Source: Tetragonia tetragonoides
Lineage: Eukaryota > Streptophyta > Magnoliopsida > Caryophyllales > Aizoaceae
DNA length: 64,000 nucleotides
NCBI GenBank assembly: GCA_038025085.1
Contig: CM076140.1
Span: 23,592,501 to 23,656,500, forward strand
Reading direction: 5' to 3'
Within the stretch, counting starts at the first letter, position 1. Each line of letters opens with the position of its first letter. Made by a program: the position numbers and the translations under genes. The notes under the pieces are model-generated. The model was not told the origin of the DNA and ran no database searches. It saw only the letters and a list, made by a program, of their open reading frames with translations. Shown piece after piece: positions 25,520 to 36,387 of this stretch.

Positions 25520-25892
25520 CCACATGGGACGACATATAAAAAGATCATAGTTGTGAATAAGGAACATGTAGAACGTCAACTATAACGTTTACTAGGAGTA
25601 ACACTAATGCATTTAAAATTATTTTATGTATTTTATGATTTTTAATAGTTTTAGTTTATACGTACGTCAGATAGTAAAATTCTGTCCATTAAATGACTTA
25701 CAACAATTAATATCCAAAATAATATTTGTACAAGTTGACACTACTTGACCATGGAAAAGTTTATACATATTTGAAAAATGAGATTTAGTGTTAGGGATAA
25801 TATTTGAACATAAATTTTTATGTCACCAACCATGTTAATCTTAATGTAATTGTGCAATTAATGTATAACTAATCTAAAAGTTTGATTATTGT
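25520..25892 (+). mobile_element. Continuation of the interrupted Helitron-like unit
   Basis: After the Tekay 3' LTR the DNA reads CATATAAAAAGATCATAGTT and later GACACTACTTGACCATGGAA. It is homologous to 8715-9100 of unit 0, so the Tekay element inserted within the Helitron-like array. Homology fades at about 25892, where another repeat begins. Confidence 0.6.
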
Positions 25893-27300
25893 GTAAGGAC
25901 CCCGGAAAGTCTCACTGCATTGCTTTTAAGCACGTGGTGATAGATCCTTATAGAAAATTTGTTTGTAGGGGACTAGAAAAGTTCAAGGAATCGTCGAGTT
26001 AGAAAAGCTTTTGAAAGACTTGAATTGAAGAAAAACCATGAAATGGCCCAAAATTCTGCTACTAGCACTTTATCGAAAGGGACAAAACGGAGGGACAACT
26101 GAAGGGACGACCTAGTAGCTCAAAAATCAAACTTGTCATGTTTTTGGAAAGACTCCCGCTCATATAGAACATATGAGTACCCAAGAATGAGGGCTCGGGG
26201 GGCGAAGGTACGAGTTAGGAAGGTGTTAGGCACCCAACCCGCCCGTTTAAATAACGGCCTCTACTAACTCAATTTTGCTTAATATGTTAATGACATAATT
26301 CCCACGCAAATCCGATTAACAACCTAGATTAGACTATCAATTGGTTGATCACAAGCATCAAAACATTGTTATTTACCCATATTTTGAACATGCATTCGAT
26401 GGCAATTTGAGCATTCCAACGACAGAACATTGATTTGTACATGATTTACAAGCGATATTTAGGAAGCAATAAATTGCATGCTTTGCATGAAATCTACATT
26501 TTAGCAAGTTGGAAAGCAATAAAGAAAGCAATAAAATTGGTTTGAGTCCTCACGAGTTTAGTACCTGAATTGTTAGACTTATTAGCAAAGATTAATGATG
26601 AATAAGGTTGATTATTAGCAAACAAGGTCTCAAGGATAAGAAATAAAGAGAGAAAAGCCAGAACAAGAGGTTGGTTCTTGAGAACTAGTTGTCTTGTACA
26701 GACTGAGCAAATTGGAATGAAGGTTGTGCTTTTGTTTATATAGTGGATTTAAGTAGGGTACCGACCAACCAAAAGATAGAGCCGTGCACGTGAATCAAAG
26801 AAAAATGAGCTGTCAACAGAAGGGCAGGACACAGCCGCTAGCGGCTAGGCCTAGGAAGGGGCACAGCCGCTAGCGGCTACGCCCTGTTGTAGGCTTAGCC
26901 ATTAGCGGCTAAGCCTCGGATAGTTGTTCCCAGCTAAGGGCTTAGCCACTAGCAGCTAAGGGTTGATTCACCCTTAGCCGCTAGCGGCTCCCGTATAGGA
27001 TAAGAGATTCTTTACGGAGCCAGCTAGCAAGATAAAATTGTGTATCTGGTCCATTTTGAAACTGTATTTTTCAGATTGGAAAGTACGAATTTACCCTTGA
27101 GATGTGGAAAGACGGATTTGCCCCTAAGGGCCCAAAAAGACGAATTTTCCCTCGGAGTCGGAATGAGGCTTAAGAGGTGATGGAAAGCTCTTGAAAGGGG
27201 CTATTGAATAGAGAAAAAATGAAACGGCTATTTCAGAGACCTTGTAACCTTATTTACCTATCTAAGCTAAGAAGCAAATAAGTACATATAAAGTTACTCA
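25893..27300 (-). mobile_element. Probable LTR/leader fragment of an unidentified LTR retrotransposon, minus strand
   Basis: No coding frame. On the minus strand it has a TATA box (CACTATATAAAC, 26735-26744), then a CT-rich leader, and some 500 bases on a GGGTGCCTAACACCTTCC stretch followed by a C-rich run. Similar stretches occur in untranslated regions of large plant Gypsy elements (recalled, not searched). Upstream of the TATA box lie five palindromes (26833-26989). The ends are not defined and no second LTR was found. Confidence 0.4.
26833..26989. repeat. Cluster of five AGCCGCTAGCGGCT-type palindromes
   Basis: Perfect 14-base palindrome at 26833-26846, 26865-26878 and 26976-26989. Variants at 26897-26910 (inside a longer palindrome GGCTTAGCC...GGCTAAGCC, 26892-26915) and 26944-26957. 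Spacings are about 32, 32, 47 and 32 bases. They stand 90-250 bases upstream of a minus-strand TATA box. Confidence 0.85.
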
Positions 27301-27336
27301 TTTCATCACCGGGCCTTTGTAGATTGGCGTCTACGG

Positions 27337-28235
27337 ATGCCGGGAGTGGAAGATTCACCGGAGCTACCACAATTCTCTCGTCGATTGGAAACGGTTCCAA
27401 CTCCAACATCGGCGGGGCCTACTACACCGGTGGCGGAAGACCCTGGACTTCCCACACCAGCAGGTACTTGCTCGCCTTCGCTGAACCCTTCACCGCAAAG
27501 GGGTTTATCTGCTCCACCACTCACGGCAAAGACAGAGGAGGCGAATCCTGCAGAGTCTTTTTCTTAGGTAATATCAAATCGAATACCCACTAAGAAAATG
27601 AAATTGAGTTTTATTGCTCCTGTTTTGAAGGATGGTAAACCTGTAGCAAAGCTTAGACAATCTGAAATTGAATCTGAAAATAAACGTTGGGCTGCAATGC
27701 TAATTGGCTTTGTTCTTTCGTCAAATGGAGAAAAACGCAGCTTGTTACTGGAATTTTGTCTCACCATCTAAATGTTATTCACATGAGGATGGCTATTACA
27801 TCTTTAAATGTGAGTCTATAGAAGATAGAGCTGAAATTTTGAACAAAGTTCCCTATGCTTTCAACTCCAAACCGTCTATTTTGCGTTAATGGTAAGATGA
27901 CCTTGTTATATGGACCCTGAATCATATAGAATTGTTCCTCTATGGGTGCAATTTCCTAAGTTACATTGAGCTGCTGGTATTTGGACTCTGTTACCAGGAT
28001 TGGTAGCTGTGTGGGAACCTCTTTGTTTGTTGGCAGAATAACAGCTGAACAGGAAAGAATTTCTTATGCACGCATGCTTATTGATGTTTGTATTATCGTT
28101 CCATATAAAGATGAAATTTGGTTTGAAAATGATGAAGGAAAGATGATCAAGCAAGCTGTTAGAAATGAGTGGAAACCTAGTTTTTGTCAAAAATGTAGAA
28201 TGTTCGGTCATCTGGAAGAGATATGTACCCCTTAG
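27337..28235 (+). pseudogene. LINE ORF1 (DUF4283-like region and CCHC zinc knuckle)
   Basis: Begins MPGVEDSPELPQFSRRLETV, Pro/Thr-rich, then after shifts a region resembling plant LINE ORF1 (KRWAAMLIGFVLSSNGEKRS). It ends with the typical block IDVCIIVPYKDEIWFENDEG and the knuckle FCQKCRMFGHLEEIC (Cys-X2-Cys-X4-His-X4-Cys). ORF1 proteins bind the LINE RNA. Stops after AESFS (27567) and frame changes near 27700 and 27890 break it. Confidence 0.75.
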
Positions 28236-28660
28236 GGTCAGCGTCCTGCTGCAAACTAGAGTAATACACATCTCCTGAAGAACAACCTCCTAGGAGGAGG
28301 AGAAGAAGAAAACCTCAAGGCCAATGGGTGCCTAGAACTAATGTTTACTAATACTAGCTCTCAGCAAGACCACTTTTATGTAGCTGAATTGGAAGGTACT
28401 GATACCTCCATAGAGGAGCTAAGATGGCAGGCCATACAACCTATAGTATCTGCTACTACTCAGGCTGTAGTTTTAACGAGATACTCTTTTGCAATATTAG
28501 CTAAAGTAAGTGATATTCCAGCTGCTAATACTGAGACCTGTGAGACTTCTAACAGTAGAGTGGTCACAACTACTCCTGTTGCTGTGACGAGGGTGCAAGA
28601 TACTGGTTTTTTTTAGGAAACCCCGGTGTCAGAGTTTCCCCACCTTCTACTTCCCATTAA

Positions 28661-30653
28661 ATGAGGTTCCTTTTTTGGAACGTTCGGGGGCTTAATAAAG
28701 CTCTTAAACAAAGAGATGTTATGAAATTTGTTTTGAATCATAGAGTTAGCTTGGTTGCCTTCCTTGAGACAAGAATCAAAAAGCCTAAAGCTTCTCGAGC
28801 TGCAAGAAATCTTGTGAATAATTGGCAATGGTATTGTAGCCATGATGCACCTTACAATGGAAGAATATCATTAACTTGGGACCCCCCTGTGATTATTTTG
28901 AGCGTAGAAGCTGTTACAGATCAGTTTTATTTGGTAATTAAAGGAATTGTATTAATCACAAATACACAGCTATTACAGCACAGACCCATGAAAAACAGAG
29001 CCTCTCAGTAGAATACAGACACAAAAGCTCAGAGAAGTTGCTTATAGCAGATCATCAATTTTCGGGAGAGACGTGTTCACCTTCTAGGAAGGGTATCACT
29101 TCTCATCCCTCACCTTATATGTTATTCAGAAAGGATACACAAATACCATGATAAGCAGATACAAATATAAAAAAAATAATAATAAAAAAAAAAAAAAACG
29201 ATACTCAAAAGAAATCACAAGCACTCGAAGAAACTCTTCATCTGTTGTTGGTGCTGAGTCTTGGCACAAACTTGAAGCTTGATCTGGTTGATTAGTACAG
29301 CAGTTGTGGTGCTTCTATTCTGAAAAATACGCACGTTTCTCTCAATCCATATTGAATACACAGTAGTGGCCATGCACATCTTCAGGCTTTTGCAATTGGG
29401 GATTTGCCTTTTGACATCTTGATAGCCCATTCACATTCATCATGCCAGCAAGTGGCTATTCTAGTGATCCCAATCCATTAGAGCATAGCTTGCCAAACCT
29501 GTCTAGAATACACACATTCAAATAAAAGATGTTGCTAAGACACGGGTATTGAGGAACAGAGAGCACAGTTAGAGTCACAGTTCACTCCCCAAGATAGCAA
29601 AACATCCTACAGATCAGTTTGTTCATGCAAGAGTACACTTTGTGACTGGAAATGAATTCTCAATCACATTCAATTATGCTAGGAATGACGCAGCTGCTAG
29701 AGTGACTTGTTGGCAATAACTTGAGCAGATGAGTAGAAATATTCAGGAACCATGGTTGATTGGTGGTAATTTTAACACCACATTACACGTTTGACAGAGT
29801 GCAATTTGGTAACCACCCATCAGGTATAGAGGAGCTTCGGAAACTTTGCATGTACTTGGGGTTTGATGATATTAAATCTACAGGCATGGAGTTCACATGG
29901 AGTAATAAAAAAGAAGCTATTGATAGGGTCTACAGCAAGATAGATCGAGTGTTGGGTAATCTTGAATAGCTAGCTTCATATCTAGCCGTAGAAGCTGATT
30001 TTCTGGCCCCTTTCATATCTGACCACTCTCCAGCACTGGTCACTTTTCAAAGAGACCCTAGTTAGGGGAAGACGCCATTCAATTATTTTAATATTTGGAC
30101 CAAGCAAGAAGAGTTTATCAATACTGTGAAACTATCTTGGCAATATGCAGGGCAAGGGTCTCACATGTTCAAAATCCTTCAAAAACTCAAGAAAACAAAA
30201 CAACACAACAAAGCAGCTCCATTTTACTGTCCTGATCTAGAAAGGAATATTAAGATTGCTGAGAGAGTACTTGTTACTGCTCAAGAAACTTTAGCAGTTG
30301 ACAAATTCAATGAAGAGTTTATTGCAACAGAGAGAGAAGCTACAATTAGTTTGAACAAGTTAAAGACTAATGAAGAACATATTGTGAGACAAAAATCCAG
30401 GATCACCTGGATTAGAGCAGGAGATGATAACTCTAAATATTTTCATGCTTGTATTAAGAGTAGAAGAGCTGCTAATAACATGGCCTCCATTCATAATGCA
30501 CAGGGTACCAAATTGACAGATTTGGAAGATATTAAATCTGAATTCCAGTCATTCTTTCAAGGAATGATGGGCGAGTGTGCAGTTGAATTGAAAATGATTG
30601 ATCCTCAGATAATATGCAAAATGGAGCATTATTTTCTGTTGAAAATCAGATAA
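28661..30653 (+). pseudogene. LINE ORF2, endonuclease part, split by a nested LINE
   Basis: MRFLFWNVRGLNKALKQRDV is the classical start of a plant LINE apurinic-type endonuclease, with FLETRIKKPKASRA. The frame runs to EAVTDQF, is interrupted by the insertion at 28928-29607, and resumes with VHARVHFVTGNEFSITFNYA, then MEFTWSNKKEAIDRVYSKID and SDHSPALVTF, the conserved end of the endonuclease. Thereafter comes a helical linker (RITWIRAGDDNSKYFHACIK) leading to RT. Several stops are present. Confidence 0.85.
28928..29620 (-). mobile_element. Nested 5'-truncated LINE tail, inverted, with 13-base target duplication
   Basis: On the minus strand 29430-29215 encodes the end of a LINE ORF2 (YSIWIERNVRIFQNRSTTTA), homologous to the end of the surrounding LINE at 32600-32780 (YYLWYERNMRIFQKTCTSAG). 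A T-rich stretch and 3' UTR follow to 28928. The same 13 bases TACAGATCAGTTT stand at 28915-28927 and 29608-29620, and removing the insert restores the endonuclease reading. This is a textbook 5'-truncated LINE insertion. Confidence 0.8.
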
Positions 30654-31560
30654 AGTTGTGTTCTGATTTTTCTCAGCAAGAAATCAAACAAGCTTTATGG
30701 GAGATTGATGAGGACAAGGCACCAAGTCCGGACGGTTTTACTGTTCCTTTTTATAGAACTTCTTGGGATACTGTGGGTCCAGACATCATACAAGCTATTG
30801 GCAGCACATTCCACTCAGGTAAAATTCTCAAGGATCTCAATTGTGCTTCAGTAACTCTTGTCCCCAAACAATCTACTCCTTTTTATGTGAGTGACTACCG
30901 ACCCATGCCTGTTGTAATGTACTCTATAAAATTTTGTCTAAAGCTTTAGCAAAAATATTGAGTAGCGTACTACATGATTTAGTTCATATGGAGCAATATG
31001 CATTTATTAAGGGGATATTTATAGGAATTAATATCATACTTTCTCATGAAATTATGAAACACTATGGGAGAAATGGGCTCTCACCCAGGTGTATTTTGAA
31101 AGTTGATCTATGGAAAGCATATGATTCCCTCAAGTGGGGATTCCTAGAACAAGTCCTTCTTGGTCTCGACTTCCCTTGTAAATTTGTGAACTGGGTGATG
31201 ATGTGTATCACCATTGCCAGCTATTCGTTGATCTTTAATGGTAGCCCTTTGGAACCCTTCCCAGCAAAGAGAGGTCTAAGACAGGGTGATCTTATCTCAC
31301 CTTATCTATTTGTAATAGCCATAGAACATCTGTCTAGGTGCCTTGTTGATCTTTAGAAGGAACCTACGTTCAGCTATCACCCGAGATGCCTTGTTGATCT
31401 TTAGAAGGAACCTACTTTCAGCTATGACCCGAGATGCAAGAAATTTAGTCTAGTTCGTTGCATTTTTGCAGATGAATTACTATTATTCTCTCGAGGTGAT
31501 GTGAATTCTGTGCAAGTCCGGTTTGATAAATTTTTTATGTTCTCTAAATGTTCTGATTAA
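30614..31560 (+). pseudogene. LINE reverse transcriptase
   Basis: Starts ALWEIDEDKAPSPDGFTVPF, then ASVTLVPKQSTPFYVSDYRP, AFIKGIFIGINIILSHEIMK, LKVDLWKAYDSLKWGFLEQV (first catalytic Asp) and GLRQGDLISPYLFVIAIEHL. The second catalytic site is CIFADELLLFSRGDV near 31460-31490, with FADD changed to FADE. A frameshift lies near 30940 and a tandem duplication containing a stop at 31339-31434. Confidence 0.88.
31339..31434. repeat. Tandem duplication of about 48 bases in the LINE RT
   Basis: TGCCTTGTTGATCTTTAGAA followed by GGAACCTAC is present twice back to back (from about 31339 and about 31387), each with an in-frame TAG. It lies between the GLRQGD and FADD motifs. Confidence 0.85.
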
Positions 31561-31989
31561 AGGCTAATGAAGCAAAATGAAAGTTTATTTTAATGGTGTG
31601 GATGATGCAACAAGACAGAATATCTTAGCAACATGGTATGCTGGAAGGTGCTCTTCCCTTTAGATACCTAGGTGTTCTCCTTACCTCAAAAAGACTTCAG
31701 GCCAGGTTTGCTGTTTTGACCCTCTTATACAGAAGATGCAGGACAAATTTTAAACATGGGCCTCGAGATTCCTCTCATATGCTGGTAGATTGCAACCTGT
31801 GAAATCTGTTTTGGTACCTATGCAGAACTTTTGGTGCCTGTTTTTTAACATTCCTAAAAACAGTTGTGAAACATGTAAAACAATTGTGTCATAGCTTCTG
31901 TGGACATGGAGAGCTGAGTTGAGCAAAAGAGCCTTAGTATCTTGGGAAGATCTCTGTACCCCTACAGCCTAAGGGGGACTGGGCATCTT

Positions 31990-32787
31990 TAACTTCTCCA
32001 CCTCGAACAAAGCATACCTTGGAAAACTACTATGAGATATAACAATATAATCAAGAAAAAACTCTGGGTAAGGTGGATCAATGCATACTACATCAAGAAC
32101 AAGCAATTTTGGGTGATGGAGAAACCTCAACAGGCTGCTTGGATAATACATAAAATATTTAACTTGAGAGGAGAGATAGCTCCTATCATCTGTGGCTACT
32201 ATTGGACACACTACAAAGTGAGTATGCCTTATAGAAAATTAAGACCTACTGGCCAGAAGCAAGTTTGGGCTAATTTGGTTTGGTGCTCTCTGGCACTACC
32301 AAAGTGGAAGTTATTGCATGGCTTTGTATATTGGAGAGAATTCCCATCTGGTAAAACTTATACAAAATCGGGCTGCAAGACCTTAGTTTGTGTGTATTTG
32401 CAGAAACACATGGAGAAACCATAAAACACATTTTCTTTGAATGTGTGTTTGCGAAAAAGGTCTGCGATCTTATATTGTCATGGCAACAAAAACCATCCAT
32501 ACAATGGGACTGGCCTGCCTGCCTCATTGACAAAGTTTGCACCTGTGTTCAAAAGCAGGAAAATTGTTAATATTGTGTTCTGTACAAGCTTCTCTGCTGC
32601 AATATACTATCTGTGGTATGAAAGAAACATGAGAATCTTTCAAAAGACTTGCACCTCAGCAGGACACATCACAAAGCAAATTATTTTCACTCTACATGTA
32701 CGTGCAGCAGCAGGTAGGAATGTGAAGATGCAGGCTTATTTCAAGAAAAAGTTTAATTTCTTTCCAACTGTAATTAGTAATAATTAG
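31990..32787 (+). pseudogene. LINE ORF2 C-terminal zinc-binding region (zf-RVT-like)
   Basis: WVRWINAYYIKNKQFWVMEK followed by WANLVWCSLALPKWKLLHGF resembles the plant 'zinc-binding in reverse transcriptase' region. The next part (HIFFECVFAKKV) and the tail IYYLWYERNMRIFQKTCTSA close ORF2 at 32787. At least two frame changes. Confidence 0.75.
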
Positions 32788-33186
32788 TTGTGTTGATAAA
32801 TTTTGTTGAGTCTGATGTAATGCGCTTTTCTTTTGTGTCTTACATAGCTATTCCCCCATTGCGAGGAGAATATAGTAGACAGTGACTCCTACCACAAAAT
32901 CTCTATCTTTTGTAGTCCTTCATAGAAGGTACGCAGAATATTAGACCTCGCAAATAGATAGGTGTTTCTACTGATTCTTCAACTGAATAGCTAGAGTTTT
33001 CTGTGTTTATAGAGAATGCATACGGCCTTAGAAGAACTTATATGTAAAATCTTACTTGGAAGTAATAAATCTTTTTACTTTCTAAAAAACAAGAAGTAAA
33101 AATAATCAACAAAAATTGATGGTTACAATAAATAAATAAAAAAGTGAACGATATCCTGGCAAACCACATCAAAATTATCATTGTCA

Positions 33187-33218
<32 letters not shown>

Positions 33219-33236
33219 TAATAATAATAATAATAG
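33187..33236. repeat. (TAA)n microsatellite
   Basis: About 48 bases of ATA/TAA repeats with one TGA interruption, right before an inverted-repeat element. Confidence 0.9.
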
Positions 33237-33242
33237 AGAATT

Positions 33243-34230
33243 CTAATTGATGTCCTTGTGGTTTTGACTTGTCCAAATAATACCCAAAACTTCTTTTGAA
33301 ATCCAGCATATACCCTTGTAATTCATGAAACGTTTACTCAGTGAAATTTTTTTATTAATTCCCGTCACATATTTCTGTTAAGTTGATGAAGTGCGGCAAT
33401 ATAATTTTTTTTATTTATTATTTCTTTTAAAGACATTTATTTTGTTTTTTTTAAATAAAATAAGAAATTAAAATCCACCCAACTTCATTCTCTTTCCTCT
33501 CTTCTTCCCCATCCAAGCGAACAGTGATCTTCACGCAATTATTACTCTCAAGTTCCCTAAATCGAAGTAGGGGATGGTCGAAATTTTGGGTTTGCGGTTT
33601 TCTTGAGTGGAGATGCGGGATTTTTGGGGTTCTCGTGAGTAGGGGGATTTTGGGTGGGGTTCGAAAATAATGGTGGTTATTCTGGGTTTGGGGCTTTCGT
33701 GAGTGGGGAATGGTCGATTTTGGGTTTGGTTTTGGGGTTGGGGATTTCGTCAGTGGGGCTGTGGATTTTGGGGGTTTGTGTCGTGGAAATGGTTGTTTGG
33801 ATAGGGTTCAAAAATGGTGGTAGTGGAGTTTTGTGGGTTGAAGGGTGGTGGCGATTCCGGTGGTGGCGGTTCGCGAGGCGGTGACTGACGCTGTGGTGGA
33901 CCTGGTGGTCGGATTGTGGATGGTCGTTTGGCGTACGAGTGATAGAGCGTTTCTGGGCTAATGCAAGGTGACGGGTTTGTGGTGGTGGTGGTTCGTGAGA
34001 AGAAGGTGGATAGTGAGGAGGTGAGTATGAGATTGGACGCCATTGAAGGGGAAGAGAGAGAAAATGGAGAACATGAAGATGTCACGTCAGGTACTAACGA
34101 AATATTTTTACGGAAAACAAAAATAATGTCACATAGTAACGTTTCATGAAGTACAAGGGTGTCAGCTGTATTGCAAACAAAGTTTTGGGCATTATTTGGA
34201 CAAGTTAAAACTATAAGGACACCACCCCAA
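33243..34230. mobile_element. Non-autonomous element with long (about 110-170 base) terminal inverted repeats, Mutator-like
   Basis: Left arm: GATGTCCTTGTGGTTTTGAC, TTGTCCAAATAATACCCAAA, ACCCTTGTAATTCATGAAAC. The right arm (34080-34230) is its inverse with mismatches (GTGTCCTTATAGTTTTAACT on the minus strand). The interior (33480-34060) is GT-rich with repeated GGATTTTGGG motifs, unlike the surrounding AT-rich DNA, and may be captured sequence. Both ends abut TAA/ATT microsatellites. The target duplication could not be fixed because of them. Long arms suggest a MULE, but this is not proven. Confidence 0.6.
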
Positions 34231-34283
34231 TTATTATTATTAAAAGAAATAAAAAAGTAGTAATCATTGTTATTGTTATTTTT

Positions 34284-34329
<46 letters not shown>

Positions 34330-34645
34330 TGTTGTTATCATTGTTATTGTTGTTATTATTGTTATTATAATTATTATTATTATTATTATTATTATTATTT
34401 TACATGACGATCACTAAGCAAGGTGTTAATAAGTAGCATTTCTGGTCCACCATGTCTAGATTGGCAATGGATTTGGGTATCTTGATCCAAAACAAGTTTA
34501 TGCCGGGTAACAAATCAATATCGGATCCAAAAATCCCAAATTATGGAATTGGACATAGTTGGTACTGCCTTCTGATTTGTGGATTCGAAATTGGATCATT
34601 TTAAACTGGTTTTAGTTTAAGAATGTCGAGACAAATCGATTCTGA
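34231..34645. repeat. (ATT)n microsatellite and AT-rich DNA
   Basis: 34280-34401 is mostly ATT/TTG repeats. The rest up to 34645 shows nothing recognisable. Confidence 0.8.
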
Positions 34646-35119
34646 GGGTGTGTTTCTTTTACTAAATTGAACTGAACTGAATTGAGCTGAATTAAATTGG
34701 ACTATAAAGAACTGAACTGAATTGTAATTGTGAGCCAAAAATCAGATCAGTAAACTGAACTACTCCCTCCGTCCCACACTAATGTTATCACTTCTTTTGG
34801 ACACGGAGTTTAAGAAAAAATAAAAATGGTGCAAAGTTCTCTCATTTGCCCCTTTTTATCATGTGGTCCACATTCTTAATTCAAATTTTCTAATTGAAGA
34901 TGAGAGAGAAACATGTGGGCCATTTTAGAGGGTATTCTAGTAAAAAGACTACAAAAAGAATTTCATTTTAGGTAGTGATAACATTAGTGTGGGACGCATG
35001 AAAAAGGAAAGTGATAACATTAGTGCAGGACGGAGGAAGTAATTAACTAAACTCCATTGAATTGAACTTAAATAAACAACACCAAGACAATTATTGCGTA
35101 ACTGAAAAAGAACACACCC
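34646..35119. mobile_element. MITE of the GGGTGTGTT...AACACACCC family, carrying a Stowaway
   Basis: Inverted ends GGGTGTGTTTCTTTTAC (34646) and AAAAAGAACACACCC (ending 35119), with GAACTGAACTGAATTG-rich arms. The middle is occupied by a Stowaway MITE at 34763-35039. No clean target duplication seen at the outer ends. Confidence 0.6.
34763..35039. mobile_element. Stowaway (Tc1/Mariner-type) MITE
   Basis: CTCCCTCCGTCCCACACTAA at the left and GCAGGACGGAGGAAG at the right, flanked by TA on both sides. The right end is tandemly duplicated (GTGATAACATTAGTG twice, about 34976 and 35011). Confidence 0.85.
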
Positions 35120-35351
35120 CCAATATGATACCAAATTTCCATATTTTTGCTCATCCCTACTTAAGGAGGAGAAGAGTAGAAGACCGAATAAATATTAGTT
35201 TACCCACTGGGTAGTATACCTGGGTGATATGTGAATTGGTGATTGGTTCGTTTTTTATATTTTATTTTTAAGTTGAAAATAATTTATTTGATTTTCAATG
35301 TACATACTTATATTTTTTGTCCACATTATCCGAATAGATTACCCAAACTAA

Positions 35352-35717
35352 GGGTGTGTTCTTTTCCACTTATTGGACCTTACTCAATCAGTGGAAATAA
35401 GTGGCAAGACCTTACTCAATCAGTGAGAATCAGTGGGAGGATCTTATTCAATCAGTGAAAATCAGTGGCAGGATCTTACTCAATCAGTGGAAATCAGTGG
35501 CAGGTTTCACATTTCTACTCACAGAATCAGTGACAAGACCTTATTGAATCAGTGGAAATCAGTGGCAGGACCTTACCGAATCAGTGGAAATCAGTGGCAA
35601 GACTTTACTCAATCAGTGGAAATCAGTGGCAAGACTTTACTCAATCAATGAAAATCAGTGACAAGACTTTACTCAATCAGTGAGAATCAATGGAAATCAG
35701 TGGAAAAGAACGCACCC
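35352..35717. mobile_element. PIF/Harbinger-like MITE with internal AATCAGTGG repeats
   Basis: Ends GGGTGTGTTCTTTTCCACT and GTGGAAAAGAACGCACCC, flanked by TAA on both sides (35349-35351, 35718-35720). The interior is about ten tandem copies of a degenerate unit of about 30 bases built on AATCAGTGGAAATCAGTGGC plus AAGACCTTACTC. Confidence 0.8.
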
Positions 35718-35720
35718 TAA

Positions 35721-36387
35721 ACATTCTCCTAAAAGACCCATAATTTCACTCATAGACTCATAAAGTCATGTCATAATTGAAAATCTTTTCCAAGGAAAAT
35801 TCCAGTACGGCTGCCAAAACATGAAAATGCGTGAGGTCAACAACGTATCTGGCTTCTGTAGAAAAATACTTTTCCTGCTCGCCACTTTAAGACAATTACC
35901 AGACAATTATTTGTACGTATACGTGGCAGCCTTTGTTCACTCTTTTGTCACCCCATCCTATTATATTCCTACGATCTCTCATTTTCACAAGTACTTTTCT
36001 ACACATCTCTATAACATTTTGTCTAACTCAATCACAGCCACTTATCTAAGATGATTAAACTAGGCTCAACTCATGCACAAGTTTATTTCTGTAAACCGGC
36101 ACGTATTTGATAATTGCTAAAGTAATAAGAGTAGTACACTTTAATAACCCCTTTAGACCTTTACCCGCATAACCAATGTTCATGGCCTGGGGTGATGGGG
36201 AAGTGGTAAGACTCATGAGAGAGTAAAAATCAGTAAATCATCAACTAGCTTTTCCCCTAGTTATCAAAAGATAAAGAATAGATCATTGGTGTACACAATC
36301 AATAAAATTAATGGTGTTTTTTTTCATATTCAGATTTTCTTATTGTTAGAATTTAAATGATGACTAAATTTTAGTGTAATTTATATA
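35721..36387. other. Intergenic DNA, nothing recognised
   Basis: AT-rich single-copy-looking sequence. No coding frame or repeat structure that I can support. Confidence 0.5.

Larger units (their letters stand above)
27300..33090 (+). mobile_element. LINE (L1-type non-LTR retrotransposon), decayed
   Basis: Contains in order ORF1 with a zinc knuckle, ORF2 endonuclease, reverse transcriptase, a zinc-binding region after RT, and an A-rich 3' tail near 33075-33120. This is the usual plant L1 order. Several stops, frameshifts, a tandem duplication and an insertion of a second LINE tail (28928-29607) show that it is dead. The 5' end is uncertain. Confidence 0.85.

Noticed and set aside
33654..34149. 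Frames rich in Gly/Val (plus) or Pro/Ser/Thr (minus)
   Set aside because: Low-complexity GT-rich interior of an inverted-repeat element, with no domain and no splice context.
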